From OCS116 cluster bacterium AG-435-F03 (GTDB lineage Bacteria; Pseudomonadota; Alphaproteobacteria; MED-G09), in assembly GCA_003212795.1 (NCBI GenBank), contig QCOV01000001.1, positions 759,231 through 791,894 of the forward strand: a stretch of DNA of 32,664 nt. The letters run 5' to 3'. A program made the translations under genes and the position numbers. Positions 28,379 through 32,664 of the stretch are shown one piece after another. The notes beneath the pieces are model-generated. The model had not been told where the DNA came from. It was given only the letters and a program-made list of their open reading frames with translations, and made no database searches. Within the stretch, counting starts at the first letter, position 1, and each line of letters opens with the position of its first letter.

Positions 28379-29473
28379 TTAACGATCAAATAAATCTTTA
28401 AATCCACTAGGAAAATGAGGTCCAAGAATTAACTCTTCAAGAATACATGATCCATTATAAGTTTTTTCTTTTCTTAACAAAGTCACATCACTTATTGATT
28501 GAATATGCAGAAATGGTGGATCATGAGGGTCTTCACTTAAATTATAAGTATCGTAAGTTCTTTCATTTTCACCTTTAAAATGACCGTGACCCCATTCTTG
28601 ATGCATATAACCTAAACCGCACATAAAAACTCTTGTTTTAGGAGTAACCTTCAAATTGATATTATCTTTATTTTTATCTAAAGCATTAATTTCAAGAAAT
28701 TTTACTCTTCTTGATCCCTTAAAATACTCAACAGTTTTTTCTAAGTCTGAAAATGTTTCTTTTTCTCTTTTATTTTTATATTGTAAAATAGAATGGCCAT
28801 TTACTAGATTTCCATCAGAGTCATCAACAAAATGAAACTGTGTGGTAAAATCATCAAAATGAGCAGGATTCCATAACCAATAAAATTGCGGCAAACTCAT
28901 TGGAACTGGTGGTTGACTATCGTAAGCTCCAACAGGCCTAACTCCCCAAGATCTATCCCTTGTTCCTACAAATTTTTCTTGATCGATATCTATTGTCAAA
29001 TCTTCTATTTTTATTTGCCCAACCCATGAGCCATGTTGAACCATTCTACATGTATCCATAGTTTTTCTTGGACCGTCATATAAAAACATCTGAGGCTCTT
29101 GCAATACTTCTGTAAAGCCGTCAAAAGTGACATCAACATTAACACCTGAATCTTTATCACTAACTAACACTTGGAGTTTTTGAAGAGGCTCTATTACCTT
29201 AACCTCAATTGGCCCTACAACAGTATCCAATCTTTCTAAATTCAGTATTCTTGATGCCCTTACATTATGTTGAATACCTTTATGGGCGATGGTGAAAGCT
29301 GCATCCATTATATTTAAATTTGGGTAAACGCATAAGACAGCTCCAAAGAAAATTTCATCTTCGCTTGAGTAACCGTTAAAAAAATACCTATCATAAAAAT
29401 TCCTTGAAGAACCAACCTCAGCTAAGGGTGAAGCTTTTTGATGAATAGGAAAGTCATCGCCTTTTGTTAACAC
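28379..29473 (-). CDS. AttH/CrtC-like (lipocalin-type beta-barrel) protein of unknown function
   Basis: A 364-residue soluble protein without signal peptide that resembles the AttH/hydroxyneurosporene-synthase-like double lipocalin group, now mostly classed as domains of unknown function. The best marks are MVQHGSWVGQI near 144-154 and GTRDRSWGVRPVG at 170-182, followed by a Trp-rich QFYWLWNPAHFDD. Family members include carotenoid 1,2-hydratase, but no carotenoid genes are here. The start is GTG: a GAGGGAG site lies a few bases before it, and the hemH stop one base before it. It is immediately followed by the phosphotransferase gene, so the two probably act on the same molecule. Family assignment is by eye. 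Confidence 0.68.
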   Translation of the reverse strand: MLTKGDDFPIHQKASPLAEVGSSRNFYDRYFFNGYSSEDEIFFGAVLCVYPNLNIMDAAFTIAHKGIQHNVRASRILNLERLDTVVGPIEVKVIEPLQKLQVLVSDKDSGVNVDVTFDGFTEVLQEPQMFLYDGPRKTMDTCRMVQHGSWVGQIKIEDLTIDIDQEKFVGTRDRSWGVRPVGAYDSQPPVPMSLPQFYWLWNPAHFDDFTTQFHFVDDSDGNLVNGHSILQYKNKREKETFSDLEKTVEYFKGSRRVKFLEINALDKNKDNINLKVTPKTRVFMCGLGYMHQEWGHGHFKGENERTYDTYNLSEDPHDPPFLHIQSISDVTLLRKEKTYNGSCILEELILGPHFPSGFKDLFDR

Positions 29474-29474
29474 T

Positions 29475-30482
29475 CTATTCTCCCTCTTGAATTACATAAT
29501 TACCTAAAAATTCTACCCAATTATTGCTGTCATTTAAACAAGGAATGTAAGTAAATTCAATTCCTCCATTTTCTAAAAATTGTTCTCTAGCTCTTATATT
29601 TATTTCTTCCAATGTTTCTAAATTATCTGCAACAAATGCAGGGCAAACAACTGCTAACTTTTTTATATTTTTTTTAGGTAATTCATCTAAAATCTTATCG
29701 GTAAAAGGTTTAAGCCATCCTGGTCCAATTCTTGATTGAAAAGAAACACTCCATTTTTCTTTTTCTATATTTAACCTTGCTGCGCAAAGTTTTGTAGTTT
29801 CTAAAACCTGGTGCCTATAGCAAAATTGATGCGCATCGGCTTTAATATTGCAGCAATCTCTCACTTTGAGACAATGTTTTTGTGATGGATCAGTATTTCT
29901 AACATGTCTTTCTGGTATACCATGATAGCTGAAAAGCAAATGATCAAACTCAGATGGTAGGCTTTCTTTTATTAAAGATGCTAATGAATTGATATAACCC
30001 TCTTGATTATAAAATGGCTTTATAAATGATAACTTTAAGCCTCCACCCAAAGATTCTGATATCTCTTTTATTTTATTCTCTGTTGTTAATATTGTTGATT
30101 GTGCATAATGCGGATAAAGAGGAACGGCAATAATTTCTTTACATCCTTTATTAATTAATTTTTCTATTGCTTCATTTATGGTTGGATATTGATACCTCAT
30201 AGCTATTTCAACAGAATAATTTGTTTTCTCTGATAGTTTTTTTGCTAAAGAGTTTGTATTTATTATTAAGGGTGATCCATCTTTTTTCCATATAGAGCTA
30301 TATGCCTCTTGAGTTTTCTTGGATCTAAAAGGAACAATAATATTTTTTACTAAAATTTTTTGGATAATTTTCGGAAGATCAACGACATTATCGTCTGTTA
30401 AGAACTCCATTAAATAATCTTTAATAGAACTTAAATTAAGATCTTTTGGCGAACCTAAATTTACTAGAAGGACTGCTTTCAT
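29475..30482 (-). CDS. hemH: Ferrochelatase
   Basis: Inserts ferrous iron into protoporphyrin IX, the last step of haem synthesis. The catalytic histidine is His187 in SYHGIPERH and the acidic site is Glu289 and neighbours in ADNLETLEEI (285-294). Length 335 residues, normal. Cysteines at 204, 210, 211 and 221, in HCLKVRDCC and FCYRHQ, sit in an insertion that in some bacterial ferrochelatases binds a [2Fe-2S] cluster; a cluster here is possible but not shown. It lies 16 bases after the small membrane protein gene and one base before the AttH/CrtC-like gene. Confidence 0.95.
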   Translation of the reverse strand: MKAVLLVNLGSPKDLNLSSIKDYLMEFLTDDNVVDLPKIIQKILVKNIIVPFRSKKTQEAYSSIWKKDGSPLIINTNSLAKKLSEKTNYSVEIAMRYQYPTINEAIEKLINKGCKEIIAVPLYPHYAQSTILTTENKIKEISESLGGGLKLSFIKPFYNQEGYINSLASLIKESLPSEFDHLLFSYHGIPERHVRNTDPSQKHCLKVRDCCNIKADAHQFCYRHQVLETTKLCAARLNIEKEKWSVSFQSRIGPGWLKPFTDKILDELPKKNIKKLAVVCPAFVADNLETLEEINIRAREQFLENGGIEFTYIPCLNDSNNWVEFLGNYVIQEGE

Positions 30483-30498
30483 AACTATACAAATATAT

Positions 30499-30807
30499 TT
30501 AATTTAGTCCTTTTGCTATAGGTAAAAGCCAAAAACCTAACCAAGTGCTAATAATGGTTTTAATAATACTTATAATAATGGCTGGAAACTGCCAAAAAAA
30601 TTGATAAATAGGTTTTAAAAGAGATAAATATTTAAAAACTAATTCTTTAATTATCAATAGGTATTCCGTTAAGAATTCGTCTGTTGAAAGGGATAATAGA
30701 GTGTAGTCTGTTGAAAAAATTATCCAAGCAATCCAAATAATAAATCCCATTTGAATAGGTGTCGTATAAATACATAAATAAGCAAAACCTATGAGGAATT
30801 TTTTCAT
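30499..30807 (-). CDS. Small membrane protein of unknown function
   Basis: I do not recognise this 102-residue protein. It has a hydrophobic N-terminal helix (about residues 4-32, rich in Ile and aromatic residues), a more polar central part (about 33-50) and a second hydrophobic region (about 58-98) with PAIIISIIKTIISTWLGFW. Most likely it spans the inner membrane two or three times. It is encoded between the small alkyltransferase (12-base gap) and hemH (16-base gap), within the eight-gene run. Codon use and AT content look like its neighbours. Confidence 0.7.
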   Translation of the reverse strand: MKKFLIGFAYLCIYTTPIQMGFIIWIAWIIFSTDYTLLSLSTDEFLTEYLLIIKELVFKYLSLLKPIYQFFWQFPAIIISIIKTIISTWLGFWLLPIAKGLN

Positions 30808-30819
30808 TTAAATAATGTA

Positions 30820-31092
30820 TCAGAGTTCTTTAGAAAGAAGTATTCTTTTTGCTTTTGATCCACCTTTTGCAGAATAACCACCTATTTCTCCATTCGATTT
30901 AATTACACGATGACAGGGTATTTCAATAGGATATGGATTTTTGCCACAAGCATTTGCTACCGCCCTATAAGATTTAGGCCTTCTAATCGCTATAGCAACT
31001 TCCTTATAACTTTTTGTTTCACCTTTTGGGATTTTGGCAATTTCATTCCAAACTTTAATTTGAAACTCGGTGCCCTTTAATTTTCTTTTCAT
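30820..31092 (-). CDS. Short MGMT/ATL-family DNA alkylation protein with active cysteine
   Basis: A 90-residue protein made only of the DNA-binding domain of O6-alkylguanine alkyltransferases. It has the acceptor motif IPCHRV with Cys60, the helix-turn-helix and arginine finger (SYRAVANACGKNP, 41-53) and GGYSAKGGSKAKRILL. Full MGMT/Ogt proteins also carry an N-terminal RNase H-like domain that is absent here. Alkyltransferase-like (ATL) proteins have the same short form but replace the cysteine, usually by Trp. This one keeps it and so may be a minimal repair enzyme. Its ATG overlaps the stop of the SDR gene by 4 bases (ATGA). Confidence 0.88.
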   Translation of the reverse strand: MKRKLKGTEFQIKVWNEIAKIPKGETKSYKEVAIAIRRPKSYRAVANACGKNPYPIEIPCHRVIKSNGEIGGYSAKGGSKAKRILLSKEL

Positions 31093-31940
31093 ATGATTCC
31101 GGTTAGCTCTTTACTTAAATTCCACAATCTATCTGCATCTTCTTGGTTATTAGCCCATGTAGTGGTTTTTGCTATCTTACAATTATAAAAATATTGGCCC
31201 GATACATCCGATACATCAGGGGAAGAGCATAAATATATAGAAGTCTCTGCGCCTTTTTCAGAGCTTCGCATAAAAGGTTTGCTTAAGTTAAATAATATTT
31301 TTGAAAATATTCCATTGTTTTGTCCAAAACCAGTCCCAACAACTCCTGGGTGCAAACAATTAACAATAATATTTTCATTTTCTAAAACTTGAGATAATTT
31401 TTTAGTGAAAAGAATATTGGCAAGTTTAGAATATCCATAAACTTTAAAGGGCTTATATTCTTTTAGTGAATTAACATCATCAAAATTAAAACCTTTTACA
31501 AATGCATGTGCTCCTGAAGAAACATTAATAATTCTACTTGGCGTACCTTCTTTTAATTTCTCTAAAAGTAAGTGGGTAAGGTAAAAATAAGCCAAGTGAT
31601 TAATCGAAAAAACTTCTTCAAATCCATCTACTGTCTCTTTTCTATTATTATTAATTAATCCAGCATTATTTAACAAAACATGTAGGGGTATATCTAAAGA
31701 AATAAACTCTAAAGCAGATTCTTTGATATTTTTGAGAGAAGCTAGATCAGCTATAAAAAATTTAGGTCTTTTTCCAGAGATAAATTCAATTTTATCAGAC
31801 AAATTCTGAGCCTTTAAATTATTTCTTGCAATAAAAAATATATTTGCACCTTTTTTGGCCAAATCAATTGCAGTGGCCTCTCCGATACCACTTGTTGCAC
31901 CAGTAATTAAAACATTCTTATTTTTAATTTCAAAACTCAT
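31089..31940 (-). CDS. Short-chain dehydrogenase/reductase, retinol-dehydrogenase-like
   Basis: NAD(P)-dependent oxidoreductase of 283 residues. The cofactor motif TGATSGIG is near residues 14-21, NNAG near 90-93, the catalytic Ser in NVSSGAHAF, and YGYSKLAN supplies the YxxxK pair. The sequence resembles the RDH11-14/WW-domain oxidoreductase branch of SDRs, which act on retinoids, sterols or other lipids; the bacterial substrate is unknown. It is the first gene of the minus-strand run that leads through MGMT and hemH to the oxidoreductase fusion. No ribosome site is visible before the ATG. Confidence 0.9.
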   Translation of the reverse strand: MSFEIKNKNVLITGATSGIGEATAIDLAKKGANIFFIARNNLKAQNLSDKIEFISGKRPKFFIADLASLKNIKESALEFISLDIPLHVLLNNAGLINNNRKETVDGFEEVFSINHLAYFYLTHLLLEKLKEGTPSRIINVSSGAHAFVKGFNFDDVNSLKEYKPFKVYGYSKLANILFTKKLSQVLENENIIVNCLHPGVVGTGFGQNNGIFSKILFNLSKPFMRSSEKGAETSIYLCSSPDVSDVSGQYFYNCKIAKTTTWANNQEDADRLWNLSKELTGII

Positions 31941-31967
31941 TACTTTAATATCACTTTACTATTATTT

Positions 31968-31973
31968 ATTATA
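31968..31973 (-). promoter_or_regulatory. Candidate -10 box for the SDR-to-fusion operon
   Basis: TATAAT on the minus strand, 27 bases upstream of the SDR start, in the 70-bp region between two divergent genes. The sequence at a 17-base spacer (TTTTAA) is a poor -35. The region is so AT-rich that chance is a real possibility. Confidence 0.35.
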
Positions 31974-32010
31974 TTTTTATGACATAAATATTAAAAAAAA
32001 GCCCTTTATA

Positions 32011-32664
32011 ATGGACATAAACTTAAAAAATTTCAATTTAGCTCAATGTATTCACGGCATCATGGTTTGGCCAACCAATGACTCAGTAATTGGTAAATGT
32101 TTACCTCTTTACGGAGAATGGTCGGAGGGAGAAAATATCATTATGTCTGAATATATAAATGAAGGAGATACGGTCATTGATATTGGAGCAAATATTGGAA
32201 CCACAGTTTTATCCATGTCAAAAAATGTAGGTAAAACAGGAAAAGTAATAGCTTTTGAACCACAACTAATAATGTCGCAGTGCTTAAATACAAATTTAAC
32301 TCTTAATGATATCACTAATGTTGATATTTATAATTTAGCAATTTCAAATAAAAGTGGTTGGGCAAAATTAAATGATCATGAATTTTCTAATATTGGAAGA
32401 TATGGTGAAGCGGGAATCTCAGAAAAAGGAACATCAATTAAAACAATAACTTTAGATGAAATAGAATTAGAAAGCTGCAGTCTTGTTAAAATTGATATCG
32501 AAGGTCATGAATGGGAAGCAATTCAGGGGGCAAAGAACTTTCTATTAAACCATAAACCTGCTCTATATTTAGAAGCAAAGAAAGAGATTACTAATACGAA
32601 GAAATATATAAAATGGTTATTCGATAATGGTTGGAATTGTTATTGGCATTTTGCGTTTTGGTAT
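32011..32664 (+). CDS. FkbM family methyltransferase (3' end outside window)
   Basis: S-adenosylmethionine-dependent methyltransferase of the FkbM type; such enzymes O-methylate sugars, polyketides or lipids. The frame is open to the last base, 218 codons without a stop, so the C-terminus is missing. Motif I reads VIDIGANIGTTVLSM (about residues 55-69), then the acidic FEPQ, and the C-terminal family mark VKIDIEGHEWEAIQGA. No Shine-Dalgarno sequence is seen. The ATG at 32011 is the first in frame. A later one at 32062 is possible and would start just before VWPTND, where similarity to the family begins. Divergent from the SDR gene across 70 bases. Confidence 0.9.
   Translation, partial: MDINLKNFNLAQCIHGIMVWPTNDSVIGKCLPLYGEWSEGENIIMSEYINEGDTVIDIGANIGTTVLSMSKNVGKTGKVIAFEPQLIMSQCLNTNLTLNDITNVDIYNLAISNKSGWAKLNDHEFSNIGRYGEAGISEKGTSIKTITLDEIELESCSLVKIDIEGHEWEAIQGAKNFLLNHKPALYLEAKKEITNTKKYIKWLFDNGWNCYWHFAFWY

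Noticed and set aside
28378..28425. A longer start for the phosphotransferase inside the AttH/CrtC-like gene
   Set aside because: The added 16 residues are hydrophobic and unlike the family; the ATG at 28377 follows the preceding stop directly.
28379..29473. A carotenoid biosynthesis gene (crtC)
   Set aside because: Only the fold family matches; there are no other carotenoid genes here and the neighbours do not fit.
32109..32315. A 68-codon minus-strand open frame near the right end
   Set aside because: It is antisense to the FkbM methyltransferase, whose motifs are clear in the plus-strand frame.

Overview
The window is one 32.7 kb piece of an AT-rich bacterial chromosome (about one third G+C by eye). 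Nearly every base is coding, and no gap between genes exceeds about 240 bp. Three gene blocks point to a streamlined, probably marine alphaproteobacterium: rsmE-gshA divergent from ubiA; rnhB next to a CcrM-type GANTC methyltransferase; and ispH-thrB-rnhA followed by a peroxiredoxin. The class assignment is an inference from gene order and family type. I saw no tRNA, rRNA, IS element, phage gene or CRISPR array.

Layout. 1-4324: the C-terminal part of one TonB-dependent receptor, then a complete Oar-like receptor, each closed by a clear intrinsic terminator. 4338-5420: a PhoD-like phosphatase. 5417-9957 (minus): rsmE, gshA and two adjacent acyl-CoA dehydrogenases that look like catalytic and non-catalytic subunits. 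10021-10902: ubiA. 10895-12016 (minus): ccrM behind its own promoter, with three GANTC sites exactly 20 bp apart. 12099-17321 (minus): the glycine cleavage operon gcvT-gcvH-gcvPA-gcvPB, then rnhB, led by a two-aptamer glycine riboswitch and a promoter region containing a GANTC-bearing palindrome. 17327-17779 (minus): an unknown lipoprotein. 17862-20201 (plus): ispH, a frameshifted thrB and rnhA. 20196-20681 (minus): peroxiredoxin. 20782-21345 (plus): a YqgE/AlgH protein. 21342-23907 (minus): thrC and a secreted M19 dipeptidase. 23992-24876 (plus): an MBL-fold hydrolase. 24884-31940 (minus): an apparent eight-gene operon (SDR, small MGMT, small membrane protein, hemH, AttH/CrtC-like protein, phosphotransferase, MAPEG protein, Gfo/Idh/MocA-aldo/keto reductase fusion). 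32011-end (plus): a truncated FkbM-type methyltransferase.

How the genes work together. The gcv operon turns glycine into CO2, ammonia and methylene-tetrahydrofolate, and the riboswitch senses its substrate. ThrB and ThrC are the last two steps of threonine synthesis, at separate loci. GshA makes the glutathione precursor. IspH, UbiA and HemH serve isoprenoid, ubiquinone and haem synthesis. The points most worth following are the ccrM promoter array, the GANTC palindrome at the gcv start, the uncharacterised module downstream of hemH, the two-domain oxidoreductase, the paired acyl-CoA dehydrogenases and the thrB frameshift. I did not find a defence system or any clearly new class of system.
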